From assembly GCA_903822975.1 (NCBI GenBank), contig CAIJRD010000012.1, positions 806,001 through 870,000 on the forward strand: a DNA stretch of 64,000 nucleotides, given 5' to 3'. The position numbers and the translations under genes are program-made. The notes under the pieces were generated by a model. That model had not been told where the DNA came from. It worked only from the letters and a program-made list of their open reading frames with translations, and did not search any database. Below are positions 54,610 through 63,857 of the stretch, one piece after another. This DNA is from an uncultured Sinobacteraceae bacterium. Its GTDB lineage: Bacteria; Pseudomonadota; Gammaproteobacteria; Nevskiales; Nevskiaceae. Numbering within the stretch: position 1 is the stretch's first letter; every line of letters begins with the position of its first letter.

Positions 54610-55551
54610 TCAGTTACCGCTGGAGAAATAGGTTTCGGCGAGTGCGTCGTGCAGCTCGCCGAGTCCGATCTGGATCTCGTCCATCAGCTGCGGCAAATGT
54701 CCATCGGCGGTGAGCTGCACGTCGAGATTGGCATCGCGCACCAAGGCTCGGGTGCGCTCGATCGCACGTTCGATTTTGCGATTGCCCGGCAGCGCCGGCA
54801 GCGTTGAAGCCACCGAGCTCAGGCAGAACATCACCGAGCGCGGGAATTCCCGGTTCTGCAGCAGGAAGCGCAAAACGCCGGGGCCGTTCACGCGCATGCG
54901 CACGTGACGACGATACATCTGATAGGCCGTCAGCGAGCGCAGCACGCTCATCCACTGAATGCTTTCGAACGGCGACAGATCGGCCCCGGGCTGCACGCCG
55001 AGCAGCGCATACGTGCGCACGTCGAGGATGCGCGTGGTCATGTCGGCCTGTTCGATGTTGGTGCCGATACGCAGAAACTGGAAACCGACATCGCGGCTCA
55101 TGTTCGAGGTGAGCACGCCATAGATCAGCAGCGTGCCGCTGACCGCCTGCTGGAGAAACGCCTGCCGCGGCGCGCGCGCGATCGAATTGTCGCCGCGCTC
55201 GAGCACGTAGAAATAGACGTCGTTGACGCGCTCCCAGGTTTCACGCGGCATGGTGTCGCGCACGGTGCGCAAGATTTCGCGCGCGGTATGCAGCGATGAG
55301 CGGATCGACGCCGGATTGCGCTCGTCGGTCATCAGGTAGCGAACGACATTTTCTTCGCTCGCCTGGTCGTACAACGACTGAAAGCGCGGCGTCGAACCGA
55401 CGATCTCGATCAATGTGCCCCAGCCCAGCGTCATCCGACGCGGCAGATCAAGCATCAAGTTGGCGTTGACGTTGATCAGTCGCGCGGTGTTCTCCGCACG
55501 CTGCAGATAACGACCGAACCAGTACAGATTCTCGGCAACTCGCGACAACAT
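54610..55551 (-). CDS. Alpha-E domain protein (DUF403)
   Basis: A 313-residue all-helical protein starting MLSRVAENLYWFGRYLQRAENTARLINVNANL, the alpha-E signature. It continues with RDTMPRETWERVNDVYFYV and VGFQFLRIGTNIEQADMTTRIL. The family is almost always beside a circularly permuted ATP-grasp protein and often Anbu. Activity is unknown, though a peptide-ligase-linked role has been proposed. Its ATG overlaps the ATP-grasp stop by one base (TGATG). Confidence 0.93.
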   Translation of the reverse strand: MLSRVAENLYWFGRYLQRAENTARLINVNANLMLDLPRRMTLGWGTLIEIVGSTPRFQSLYDQASEENVVRYLMTDERNPASIRSSLHTAREILRTVRDTMPRETWERVNDVYFYVLERGDNSIARAPRQAFLQQAVSGTLLIYGVLTSNMSRDVGFQFLRIGTNIEQADMTTRILDVRTYALLGVQPGADLSPFESIQWMSVLRSLTAYQMYRRHVRMRVNGPGVLRFLLQNREFPRSVMFCLSSVASTLPALPGNRKIERAIERTRALVRDANLDVQLTADGHLPQLMDEIQIGLGELHDALAETYFSSGN

Positions 55552-57098
55552 CAGCCGACTCCCTTCACGCCCGCCGGCACGCTGGTCTGCGACTGCGATT
55601 GCGACTGGCTCTTGGCAGCCTGAGTCGCCGCTACCAGCGGCTCGGGATCTTCGTCCAGATCGACCACCCAGGTGTCTTTGGAACCACCGCCCTGCGAGCT
55701 GTTGACCACCAGCGAGCCCTTCACCAGCGCAACGCGGGTGAGTCCGCCGGTGGTGACGTAGGTGCTTTCCCCGCGCGACAAAATGAACGGCCTCAGATCG
55801 AGGTGACGCGGCTCGATGCCGTCGTCGGTGATGGTCGGCCCGGTCGACAGGCTCAAGGTCGGCTGCGCCATGTAGTTGCGTGGATTCTTGGTGATCAGTT
55901 CGCGAAATTTTTCGCGTTCTTCATTGGAGGCGCGCGGCCCGATCAACATGCCGTAGCCACCGGACTCGTTGGCCGGCTTCACCACCAGCTTGTCGAGATT
56001 GGCCAGCACGTAATTGCGCTGCTTTTCGTCCATGCAGAGATAACTCGGCACGTTCGGCAGGATCGGATCTTCGCCGAGGTAATACTTGATCATCTGCGGC
56101 ACGAAGGCGTAGATCACCTTGTCGTCCGCAACGCCCGCGCCGGGCGCATTGGCCAGGCCGACCTTGCCGCGGATCCAGGCGCGCATCAGGCCCTTGCAGC
56201 CGAGGATCGAATCGGGGCGGAACGCTTCGGGATCGATGAACAGATCGTCGATGCGGCGATAGATCACGTCGACGCGCTTGGGTCCGTAGATCGTTCGCAT
56301 GTAGACGCAATCGTCGTTGTCGACGAACAGATCGGAGCCTTCGACCAGCTCGATGCCCATTTGCTGCGCCAGATAGGCGTGCTCGAAATAAGCCGAGTTG
56401 TAGATGCCGGGCGTCAGCAGCACCACGTTCGGCGTATCGCCGGGGCGCGGGCTCAGCGCAGCGAGCGTGTCGTAGAGCTGCGCGGGATAGTCGTCCACCG
56501 GCAAAATCGTGGTGGTTTCGAAAATCTCCGGCCACACGCGCTTGGTCACCGCGCGGTTTTCCAGCATGTAGGAAACACCGGAGGGCACGCGCAGATTGTC
56601 TTCCAGCACGTACAGCGTGCCGTCGCCGTCGCGCACCAGATCGCTGCCGCAGATATGCGCCCAGACGCCGAACTTCGGCTTAACGCCGACACACTGCGGG
56701 CGGAAGTTGACCGAGTCGTCCAGCACCTCGGCCGGAACGACCTTGTCCTTGATGATCTTCTGATCGCCGTAAAGATCCTGGATGAACTGGTTCAGCGCGT
56801 TGACGCGCTGCTTCAGACCGCGCTCGGTGCGCTCCCATTCGGTCTTCGAGATCACCCGCGGCAGCAGATCGAACGGCCAGGCGCGGTCGACGTTCTTGCC
56901 TTCGGAATACACCGTGAAAGTGATTCCCATCACCTTGATAGCTAGATCGGCGGCTAGCCGACGGTCCGCCAATTCCTTGGGGGACATGCTTCTTAGATAC
57001 GCCAGCAGCGCACGCGCGGAAGGTCGGGGCACGTCGGGTGCCGAGAACATTTCGTCGTGCAGACCCGCGCAGCGGTACTGACTCCAGTCGAACGCCAT
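55551..57098 (-). CDS. Circularly permuted ATP-grasp protein (DUF404/DUF407)
   Basis: A 515-residue protein with the family's GLKQRVNALNQFIQDLYGDQKI, FRPQCVGVKPKFGVWAHICGSDLVRDGDG, and VLEDNLRVPSGVSYMLENR stretches. Later it has LDKLVVKPANESGGYGMLIGP and HLDLRPFILS. These are the ATP-grasp elements in permuted order, so ATP-dependent carboxylate-amine ligase chemistry is expected, possibly forming a peptide that the Anbu protease handles. It is transcribed with the alpha-E gene, divergent from minC. Confidence 0.93.
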   Translation of the reverse strand: MAFDWSQYRCAGLHDEMFSAPDVPRPSARALLAYLRSMSPKELADRRLAADLAIKVMGITFTVYSEGKNVDRAWPFDLLPRVISKTEWERTERGLKQRVNALNQFIQDLYGDQKIIKDKVVPAEVLDDSVNFRPQCVGVKPKFGVWAHICGSDLVRDGDGTLYVLEDNLRVPSGVSYMLENRAVTKRVWPEIFETTTILPVDDYPAQLYDTLAALSPRPGDTPNVVLLTPGIYNSAYFEHAYLAQQMGIELVEGSDLFVDNDDCVYMRTIYGPKRVDVIYRRIDDLFIDPEAFRPDSILGCKGLMRAWIRGKVGLANAPGAGVADDKVIYAFVPQMIKYYLGEDPILPNVPSYLCMDEKQRNYVLANLDKLVVKPANESGGYGMLIGPRASNEEREKFRELITKNPRNYMAQPTLSLSTGPTITDDGIEPRHLDLRPFILSRGESTYVTTGGLTRVALVKGSLVVNSSQGGGSKDTWVVDLDEDPEPLVAATQAAKSQSQSQSQTSVPAGVKGVG

Positions 57099-57225
57099 CA
57101 GTGTGGTCGCGAATTGATCTTGTGGTAATTGGTCTCTAACCTAGCAGGAACAGTTTGCAAAACCCAGGCCATGCGGTGCACCACAGCCGCCAAGCAAACC
57201 CAAACCAAGGCCCAACCCGCGATAA

Positions 57226-57936
57226 ATGTCACGCTCACGAAACGCGCTTGAATTCAAGGGCCGCATGCTGTCGATCACGCGAGCGACGGTGCTGGACGCC
57301 GACGCGGCGGCGATTAAGGCTCAGATCGAGCAATTCGCGCGACGCATGCCGCAAGCGGCCAAGGGCATGGCCATCATTATTGATAGCGATCTCGATGCCG
57401 ATCTCGGCGCAATGATCGCCACAATGCGCAGCGCCGGCATGCAGCCGCTGGGTGTGTCCGATGGCGTACTGGCCGAGCAGGCGCGCAAGCTTGGGCTCGC
57501 AGTCGTCTCGAAAGATTCGGGCAAGGCGGCGCCCGCAGCCGCCGCACCGGCCGAGCCTGCGAAGCCCGCTCCCGCTCCGGCGCCAGCCGCCGTGGCCGCG
57601 CGCAAACCGGCGCGCATCGTCGCCGACCCGATCCGCTCGGGTCAGCAGGTTTATGCCGACGGCGGCGACCTGATCGTGTTGACCAGCGTCAGCCCGGGTG
57701 CGGAAGTCATCGCCGACGGCTGCGTGCACGTCTACGGAAAATTGTCCGGCCGCGCGATTGCCGGCGCGCGCGGCGACGAATCGGCGCGCGTGTTTTGCCG
57801 CAAACTGGAAGCCGAATTGATCGCGATCGCAGGCATCTATGCCGTTGCCGATCAGATCAAGGACGGCCCGCGCGGCCAGGCCGCTCAGGCGTATTTGGAA
57901 AATGGTCTGCTGAAAATCGAGGCGCACAAGGTGTAA
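57226..57936 (+). CDS. minC: Septum site-determining protein MinC
   Basis: FtsZ assembly inhibitor. The 236-residue protein has an N-terminal domain (ALEFKGRMLSITRATVLDAD..., about 1-100), an Ala/Pro-rich linker (about 107-130) and the C-terminal beta-helix with VYADGGDLIVLTSVSPGAEVIADGCVHVYGKLSGRAIAGARGD that binds MinD. It starts the minCDE operon. Confidence 0.97.
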   Translation: MSRSRNALEFKGRMLSITRATVLDADAAAIKAQIEQFARRMPQAAKGMAIIIDSDLDADLGAMIATMRSAGMQPLGVSDGVLAEQARKLGLAVVSKDSGKAAPAAAAPAEPAKPAPAPAPAAVAARKPARIVADPIRSGQQVYADGGDLIVLTSVSPGAEVIADGCVHVYGKLSGRAIAGARGDESARVFCRKLEAELIAIAGIYAVADQIKDGPRGQAAQAYLENGLLKIEAHKV

Positions 57937-57999
57937 GCCCGAAGCAAGCCGTCTGCCGTTACAGTTATCGAAGTTGTCAGCACTGCACGAGGGATACCG

Positions 58000-58812
58000 T
58001 TGGCCAAGATCATCGTAGTCACATCCGGCAAGGGCGGCGTGGGCAAGACCACGACCAGCGCTTCGTTCGCCACCGGCCTTGCCCAGCGCGGCAAGAAAAC
58101 CGCCGTCATCGATTTCGATGTCGGCCTGCGCAACCTCGACCTGATCATGGGCTGCGAGCGCCGCGTGGTGTTCGACTTCGTCAACGTCATCAACGGCGAG
58201 GCGAATCTGAAGCAGGCGCTGATTCGCGACAAGAATGTCGAGAACCTTTACATCCTTGCCGCCAGCCAGACGCGCGACAAAGATGCCTTGAGCCAGGAAG
58301 GCGTCGAGCGCGTGCTCAACGAACTGGCCAAGGAATTCGACTACATCATCTGCGACTCGCCCGCGGGCATCGAGCGCGGCGCATTCCTGGCGATGTATTT
58401 CGCCGACGAAGCGCTGGTCGTCACCAACCCGGAAGTTTCGTCGGTGCGCGACTCGGATCGCGTGCTCGGCATTCTGTCGAGCAAGTCGCGCCTCGCCGAG
58501 AAAGGCGAGAGCAAGGTCAAGGAGCATCTGGTGCTGACGCGCTACAACCCGGTGCGCGTTGCCAAGGGCGAGATGCTCAGTGTTGAGGACGTCAAGGAAA
58601 TTCTTGCGATTCCGCTGCTCGGAATCATTCCGGAATCGCCCAGCGTGTTGACCAGCTCCAACTCCGGCGAGCCGGTGATCCGCGATCAGACCAGCGAAGC
58701 CGGCCAGGCGTACACCGACCTGGTGGCGCGCTTCCTCGGCGAAGAGCGTCCGCACCGCTTCATGAACGAACAGAAGAAAGGCTTCCTCAGCAAGCTGTTC
58801 GGAGGCCAGTAA
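58000..58812 (+). CDS. minD: Septum site-determining ATPase MinD
   Basis: Membrane ATPase that recruits MinC and oscillates with MinE. The 270-residue protein starts with TTG: AKIIVVTSGKGGVGKTTTSASFATGLAQ carries the deviant Walker A with signature lysine. DFDVGLRNLDLIMGCERR and ICDSPAGIERGA follow. The C-terminal KKGFLSKLFGGQ is the amphipathic membrane-targeting helix. The stop TAA and the minE ATG overlap by one base. Confidence 0.98.
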   Translation: MAKIIVVTSGKGGVGKTTTSASFATGLAQRGKKTAVIDFDVGLRNLDLIMGCERRVVFDFVNVINGEANLKQALIRDKNVENLYILAASQTRDKDALSQEGVERVLNELAKEFDYIICDSPAGIERGAFLAMYFADEALVVTNPEVSSVRDSDRVLGILSSKSRLAEKGESKVKEHLVLTRYNPVRVAKGEMLSVEDVKEILAIPLLGIIPESPSVLTSSNSGEPVIRDQTSEAGQAYTDLVARFLGEERPHRFMNEQKKGFLSKLFGGQ

Positions 58813-59081
58813 TGGATTGGCTGAAAATTTTCCGCGCTGAAAAGAAGAACAGCGCGAAGACCGCGCGCGATCGTCTGATGGTGGCGGTTGCCTACCAGCG
58901 CGATCAGCTGGCAGGCAAGTCGAACGGGCCGGTGTATCTGCCGAAGATGCGCGAGGAGCTGCTGGCGGTGGTGCGCAAGTACGTACAGGTGCCGGATGAT
59001 TCGGTTCAATTCACGGTGCAACGTGAGGACGGACTCGAGGTGCTGGAGTTGAACATCACCTTGCCGGAACTCGACGCCTGA
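58812..59081 (+). CDS. minE: Cell division topological specificity factor MinE
   Basis: An 89-residue MinE: MDWLKIFRAEKKNSAKTARDRLMVAVAYQR includes the membrane-binding N-terminus and the MinD-activating helix, then YLPKMREELLAVVRKYVQV and a beta strand domain. Together with MinD it makes the pole-to-pole oscillation that places the division site at mid-cell. It ends the operon. Confidence 0.97.
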   Translation: MDWLKIFRAEKKNSAKTARDRLMVAVAYQRDQLAGKSNGPVYLPKMREELLAVVRKYVQVPDDSVQFTVQREDGLEVLELNITLPELDA

Positions 59082-59197
59082 TCCGACATCTCCCGTTTGG
59101 AAATGGGTGGCGCCGCAGCGTGTCGAAGAAGCAGCGAGTCTCGATGATCTGAATCAGGCGCTCGTGCACAGCGGTCTGACGCAAACACCCGGGCCGA

Positions 59198-59674
59198 TCA
59201 GATTTTCAGCTCCGCCGATCCCGAAAACCCGAGTTGCCGCCAGGCCTCGTAGACCGCCACCGCCACGGTGTTGGACAGGTTCAGGCTGCGAACACCCGGT
59301 TGCTGCGGCAGCACGAGACGCTGCTCAGCCGGCACCGCATCCAGCAACTCCGCAGGCAGACCGCGCGTCTCCGGACCGAACAGCAGCGCATCCCCGGGCT
59401 GGTAGCGCACCTGATCGAATCGCATGCGTCCCTTGGTGCTGAAGGTGAACCAGCGCGAGGCAGACAGTGCCGCCTGCGCTGCGGCGAAATCGCGATGCAC
59501 CCGCAGGCTGGCGTACTCGTGGTAGTCGAGTCCGGCGCGGCGCAGTTGCGCGTCATCGAGCGAAAACCCCAAGGGCTCGATCAGGTGCAGGTGGGCGCCA
59601 CTGTTTGCGCACAGCCGGATGACATTGCCGGTATTCGGGGGAATTTCCGGCTGGTAGAGGACGACGTTGAACAT
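59198..59674 (-). CDS. trmL: tRNA (cytidine34/uridine34-2'-O)-methyltransferase
   Basis: A 158-residue SPOUT enzyme: [37 protein letters not shown] is the TrmL start, and the knot carries [16 protein letters not shown] and [29 protein letters not shown]. It methylates the wobble ribose of leucine tRNAs. Convergent with minE and monocistronic. Confidence 0.96.
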   Translation of the reverse strand: MFNVVLYQPEIPPNTGNVIRLCANSGAHLHLIEPLGFSLDDAQLRRAGLDYHEYASLRVHRDFAAAQAALSASRWFTFSTKGRMRFDQVRYQPGDALLFGPETRGLPAELLDAVPAEQRLVLPQQPGVRSLNLSNTVAVAVYEAWRQLGFSGSAELKI

Positions 59675-59855
59675 GCGCGCATGCTAACGCGTCGGCTGCG
59701 CGCCAGGCACACGCCAGGATCACGGCTGGCACGCGACTGGCACGCGACTGGCACGCGGCGTAAGCGCTCGGCGACCGCTGACGACGCTGTTGACTTTGCC
59801 GTGGAGCGACGCCTAGTCTGCGGCGGGATTTCCAATCATTCGAGGAAGGTGCGTC
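59675..59855. repeat. Intergenic region with three 11-base tandem repeats
   Basis: The ~180-base gap between the divergent trmL and small-protein genes holds three head-to-tail copies of ctggcacgcga (59726-59757), the last missing its final base. Each contains TGGCACG, which equals the sigma-54 -24 element, but no GC at the matching -12 spacing is present. A good gaggaagg ribosome site lies before the plus-strand ATG. Confidence 0.65.
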
Positions 59856-60179
59856 ATGTCCGGCGCCGCTCAACGTTCACGGTTTGCCATGACCACCGTC
59901 GCCATCGGCTGCCTCTTGCTGGGTGCGGGCATCGCGCAGGCCGAAGATGCCACGCCATACCCGGAACAGGGCGACAGCCGACCGGGCGGATTGGCGATGG
60001 CAGCCGATCTGGTGGTCGGGCGTCCGCTGGGTCTGGTCGGTTCGGTGCTGGGCACGGCGATCTTCGTCGCCGGCCTGCCGTTCGAAGTGCTGTCGGGCGA
60101 CGTTGCCGGCCCGGGCAAGCGGCTGGTGGTCGAGCCGCTGGAATTCACCTTCACGCGGCCGCTCGGCGAATTCAACTAG
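59856..60179 (+). CDS. Small exported protein of unknown function
   Basis: A 107-residue protein with a signal peptide (TTVAIGCLLLGAGIAQA, cleavage after about residue 29) and one hydrophobic stretch in the mature part (LGLVGSVLGTAIFVAGLPF). The C-terminal half, GDVAGPGKRLVVEPLEFTFTRPLGEFN, resembles small secreted proteins seen in gammaproteobacterial genomes without assigned function. A start 33 bases downstream (MTTVAIG) is also possible. It is divergent from trmL. Confidence 0.75.
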   Translation: MSGAAQRSRFAMTTVAIGCLLLGAGIAQAEDATPYPEQGDSRPGGLAMAADLVVGRPLGLVGSVLGTAIFVAGLPFEVLSGDVAGPGKRLVVEPLEFTFTRPLGEFN

Positions 60180-60247
60180 CCAACGCGGCGCCAAGCGGCG
60201 GCGCGCTCGCAGGCGACGTACAGATCGTTGCTTGGGCGTGAAGTGAA

Positions 60248-60285
60248 GCGATGCCACGCGCGCACGCGCGCACGCGCGGCATCGC
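60248..60285. repeat. Hairpin with internal acgcgcgc repeats
   Basis: An eight-base stem GCGATGCC/GGCATCGC encloses 22 bases made of nearly three copies of acgcgcgc. It sits between convergent genes and may stop transcription from either side, although no T-run follows. The alternating purine-pyrimidine tract is of the kind that can adopt Z-DNA. Confidence 0.5.
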
Positions 60286-60297
60286 AACAAAACTTTC

Positions 60298-63096
60298 TTA
60301 GCGCAGCACCACGCCGTCGGCGTCGAGTACCTGGACCTCGCCGATCTGTAGTTTGCGCACCGAGGCCTCGATCTTCGACAGGTCACCAACGACGATCCAG
60401 GTCAGTGACTGCGGCTTCACCAACTTATCGGCGGCGACCGCGAGCTGCGTCGGCGTCAAGGCTTCGACCTTCGGCACCAGCGCATTCCAGTAGTCGTCGG
60501 GCAAGCCGAATTCGACTTGTTGATCGATCGCACCCGCAACCTCATCCGAACTCTCGAAGCTTCCCGGCAAGGCCAATAGTTCGGCCTTCTTGGCCGCTTC
60601 TATTTCGATAGCGGACAGCGGCTTCTTGCCGGCGATGCCGACCAGTTCGCGCTGCATCTCGACCATCGCGTCGGCGGTGTGGGCGCGTTCGATCTCGGCA
60701 TACGCACCGAACACCTGCTGGCCGCGTGCCTCGGCGATGAACGAGCTTGCGCCATAGCTCCAGTGCTTGGCCTGGCGCAGGTTCAGGTTGAGCCGCGAGA
60801 TGAACATGCCACCTAAAGCAGTGTTGACCGTCTCGATCGCCTCGTGATCCGGGTCGGACGCCGGCACCGTCAGATCCGACGCCAGCACCAGCGACTGGTC
60901 GGCGCCGGGCTTGTCGATCAGGTAGACGCGCGGCGCCGCCGGCAGCGCAACGCTGGCGATATTCTTCTGCGGCAGCGCCTCGGCCGGCGCATGCCAGTTG
61001 CCGAACTTGGCTTCGAGCAGCGGCTGAATTTCGGCCAGCGTGGTGTCGCCAACGACCACCAATGTCGCGTTATCGGGACGCAGCCAGCGGCGCTGGAAGG
61101 CGATCAGATCGTCGCGGTCGATTGCCGCGACGTCGCGCTCGAGACCGACTCCAGCATAAGCGTACGGATGTGTTTCGCCGTAGAGGATGCGCGACAGCAC
61201 GCGCCGCGCCGCGCCGAACGGTTGCGCCTTCTCGCGCGCGATCGCAGCCAGCAGGCGCTGCTTGAAGCGCTTCAGATCGGCAGCCGGAAATTTAGGGTCC
61301 TCAATTTCTGCGGCGAGCAGATCGAGTGACGGCGACAGATTCGCCTTCAGCGCCGACAGCGCGAGCGTCGAGGTATCGCGGCTGGTGGCTGCGGTCATCG
61401 TCGCGCCGAGTTGCTGACGTCGCTGCTCCATGCCGAGCGCATCGTAGTTGCCCGCGCCCTCGTCGAGCATGTCGAGTGCGAGTGCGGCGGTGCCGGACTT
61501 GGCGCCGGCATCGGCCGCGCGACCGGCATCGAACAAGGCCTGCACTTCGATCACCGGCACGGCGTGACGCTCCGCGACGATCAGCTTGAGACCATTCGAC
61601 AGGGTCGCGCGCTGCAGCGATGGCAAGGTCAAGGTCGGTGGCGCGGCGAGTGGCGGTACCGTGCTGCGATCAGCAGGCACACCGTCGGCTGCCAGCGAAG
61701 GCTGCGGCTGCACTTCCAGCGTCAAAGCCCCGTGGTCGGCGATCCAGCGTTGTGCGGCGTCACGAACATCGGCCGGGGTGGCCGCACGCTGCACTGCGAG
61801 TTCGACCTTGTAATGCGCCGGGTCGTCATGAAATGTCTGGTTGCTCGCCAGAAGGCCGGCCTTGCCGCCGAAGCCGCCGACTTTTTCGAGGCCGCGCACG
61901 AGGCCACCGTTGGTTGCCGATTCGACGCGCGCGAGTTCATCCGCGCTGGGTCCTTCGCGCAGCAGGCGATCGAGTTCGTCGTGAATGGCCGCATCGATCT
62001 TTTTCAAGGCATCGTCGGAAGCATCCGGACGCGCAGTCGCCTCGATCATCAACTGGCCGCCAATCTCGTTGCTTTCCACGCCGGTGCTGACCGAAGAGGC
62101 GATCTGGTCGCGGTAGACCAGGCGCTGATACAGCCGGCTGGTCTTGCCACCGCCGAGCACTTCGGCGAACAGGTCGAGCAGCACGTTGTCGCGGCCGCCG
62201 TCGCCGGGCACGTTCCAAACGATGTAGAGGCGCGGCAAGGGCACCGCGTCCTGCAGCGTCACGCGCTTGTCGGCCGACAGCGGCGCCGGCCAGGCCTTGA
62301 CGTGTGGCACCGGCGCGGTCGGCTTGAGGCTGCCGAAATACTTTTCGACCAGCGCCTTGGCGCTCGCGGTATCGACATCGCCGGCGATCGACAGCACGGC
62401 ATTGTTGGGGCCGTAGTAGCGCTTGAACCAGGCTTTGACGTCGGCGAGTGTTGCGGCATTCAGGTCGGCTTCGGAACCGATCGTGGTCCACGAGTACGGA
62501 TGCCCGACCGGATAGGTCTGCTCGGCGATGACGTCATCGACCTTGCCGTAGGGCTGGTTCTCGTCCTGGCGTTTTTCGTTCTCGACCACTTCGCGCTGCT
62601 GATCGAGCTTGGCTTGCGTGATGGCCTCCGACAGGAAGCCCATCCGATCCGATTCGAGCCACAGCGTGCGCGCGAACGCCGAGGTCGGCACGGTCTCGAA
62701 GAAGTTGGTGCGATCGTCGTTGGTGGTGCCGTTGATGTCGACCGCGCCGGCCGGTTCCAGCGCACGGAAGTATTCGTCGTCGTAGTGCTGCGAGCCGGTA
62801 AACATCAGGTGCTCGAACAGATGCGCGAAGCCGTGCCGACCGGTCGGCTCGTCGCGGCTGCCGACGTGGTACCAGATGTTGATCCCGACCAGCGGCGCCT
62901 TGTGGTCCTCGTGGATCAGCACAGTGAGTCCGTTGGCCAGCACGAACTTGCTGTAGGGCACGTCGACTTCGGACAGCGGCGCACCGCTGGCGGCACGCGC
63001 GGTGGTGCCGGGGGCGGTCGGCGCATCTGGGCTGGGGGCAATTGCGGAGCAGGCGCCGAGACAAATCGCGGCGGCGAATGGGACAATGCGACGCAT
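60298..63096 (-). CDS. M16-family zinc metallopeptidase lipoprotein, two-domain
   Basis: A 932-residue pitrilysin-type protease with lipobox LGAC (Cys18) for envelope anchoring. The active N-terminal domain has the inverted zinc motif HLFEH in GFAHLFEHLMFTGS and the downstream Glu region ENEKRQDENQPYG. The second M16 half (from about residue 490, ATLSNGLKLIVAERHAVPVIEVQALF) lacks HxxEH and is the inactive partner, making a single-chain pair. It probably degrades peptides in the periplasm. Convergent with the small exported protein gene, divergent from ampD. Confidence 0.93.
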   Translation of the reverse strand: MRRIVPFAAAICLGACSAIAPSPDAPTAPGTTARAASGAPLSEVDVPYSKFVLANGLTVLIHEDHKAPLVGINIWYHVGSRDEPTGRHGFAHLFEHLMFTGSQHYDDEYFRALEPAGAVDINGTTNDDRTNFFETVPTSAFARTLWLESDRMGFLSEAITQAKLDQQREVVENEKRQDENQPYGKVDDVIAEQTYPVGHPYSWTTIGSEADLNAATLADVKAWFKRYYGPNNAVLSIAGDVDTASAKALVEKYFGSLKPTAPVPHVKAWPAPLSADKRVTLQDAVPLPRLYIVWNVPGDGGRDNVLLDLFAEVLGGGKTSRLYQRLVYRDQIASSVSTGVESNEIGGQLMIEATARPDASDDALKKIDAAIHDELDRLLREGPSADELARVESATNGGLVRGLEKVGGFGGKAGLLASNQTFHDDPAHYKVELAVQRAATPADVRDAAQRWIADHGALTLEVQPQPSLAADGVPADRSTVPPLAAPPTLTLPSLQRATLSNGLKLIVAERHAVPVIEVQALFDAGRAADAGAKSGTAALALDMLDEGAGNYDALGMEQRRQQLGATMTAATSRDTSTLALSALKANLSPSLDLLAAEIEDPKFPAADLKRFKQRLLAAIAREKAQPFGAARRVLSRILYGETHPYAYAGVGLERDVAAIDRDDLIAFQRRWLRPDNATLVVVGDTTLAEIQPLLEAKFGNWHAPAEALPQKNIASVALPAAPRVYLIDKPGADQSLVLASDLTVPASDPDHEAIETVNTALGGMFISRLNLNLRQAKHWSYGASSFIAEARGQQVFGAYAEIERAHTADAMVEMQRELVGIAGKKPLSAIEIEAAKKAELLALPGSFESSDEVAGAIDQQVEFGLPDDYWNALVPKVEALTPTQLAVAADKLVKPQSLTWIVVGDLSKIEASVRKLQIGEVQVLDADGVVLR

Positions 63097-63138
63097 GGGA
63101 GCTTCCTTTTATTCGACTGATTCTATAGGCCGCCCCGC

Positions 63139-63792
63139 ATGAGCGCGCCGGTGCCCGCTTCTGACCACGCGGCAAGCCGCCGCGTTCCGATCTTTACTGT
63201 AGACGCTAGCCATCTTTTGCAGGGCGCTCGCCAGCTGCCCTCCCCTCATTACGACGAACGCCCGCAACCGGATGACGCACTGGTTGCCGCAGGGCCGATG
63301 GTCAACGACATCAGCCTGCTGGTGATTCACGCGATCTCGTTGCCGCCTGGCGAATTCGGCGCCGGCAGCGCGGAGCTGCGCTACATCGACGCGCTGTTTC
63401 TCGGCCAACTCGATACCAGCGCCCACCCCTATTTCGAGACGCTGCAGGGCTTGCGCGTGTCCGCGCATGTGTGCATTTTTCGCGACGGCTCGGTGACGCA
63501 ATACGTACCGTTCGATCGCCGCGCCTGGCATGCCGGTGCGTCGAGTTTCGCAGGTCGCAGTCGCTGCAACGATTACTCGATCGGCATCGAACTGGAAGGT
63601 TGCGACGAGCTGCCGTTCGAGCCGGCGCAGTACACCACGCTCGATGCGGTCATCCGCGCAGTGCGGCTGCGCTACCCCACGATCACGCGCGATCGCATCG
63701 TCGGGCACAGCGATATCGCACCCGGGCGCAAGACCGATCCGGGTCCGCATTTCGACTGGCCGCGCGTGCGCGCCACACTTCAGGAGGTGTGA
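63139..63792 (+). CDS. ampD: 1,6-anhydro-N-acetylmuramyl-L-alanine amidase
   Basis: Cytoplasmic zinc amidase of peptidoglycan recycling. The 217-residue protein has the first zinc His in LLVIHAISLPPGEFG and the second His plus Asp in RIVGHSDIAPGRKTDPGPHFDW. WHAGASSFAGRSRCNDYSIGIELEG is the amidase_2 core. The N-terminal ~30 residues exceed E. coli AmpD somewhat. It precedes ampE. Confidence 0.96.
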   Translation: MSAPVPASDHAASRRVPIFTVDASHLLQGARQLPSPHYDERPQPDDALVAAGPMVNDISLLVIHAISLPPGEFGAGSAELRYIDALFLGQLDTSAHPYFETLQGLRVSAHVCIFRDGSVTQYVPFDRRAWHAGASSFAGRSRCNDYSIGIELEGCDELPFEPAQYTTLDAVIRAVRLRYPTITRDRIVGHSDIAPGRKTDPGPHFDWPRVRATLQEV

Positions 63793-63796
63793 AGGC

Positions 63797-63853
63797 ATGA
63801 GCATGCTCGCAAGGTTGTTGGCGCCGACTCTGGCGTTGATTCGCGAGTCGTGA
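63797..63853 (+). other. 18-codon ORF resembling the start of ampE
   Basis: Between ampD and ampE lies an ATG-to-TGA frame whose peptide (SMLARLLAPTLALI) resembles the next gene's start (SLLAMLLALIAERL). Over the first 30 bases about 24 match. It has an aggtgtgaagg ribosome-like sequence in front. It could be a leader peptide, or the residue of a small duplication. Expression is not shown by sequence. Confidence 0.4.
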
Positions 63854-63857
63854 AGCG

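Noticed and set aside
59730..59770. A sigma-54 promoter in the TGGCACG repeats
   Set aside because: The -24 part fits, but no TTGC-like -12 element occurs at the required spacing after any copy.
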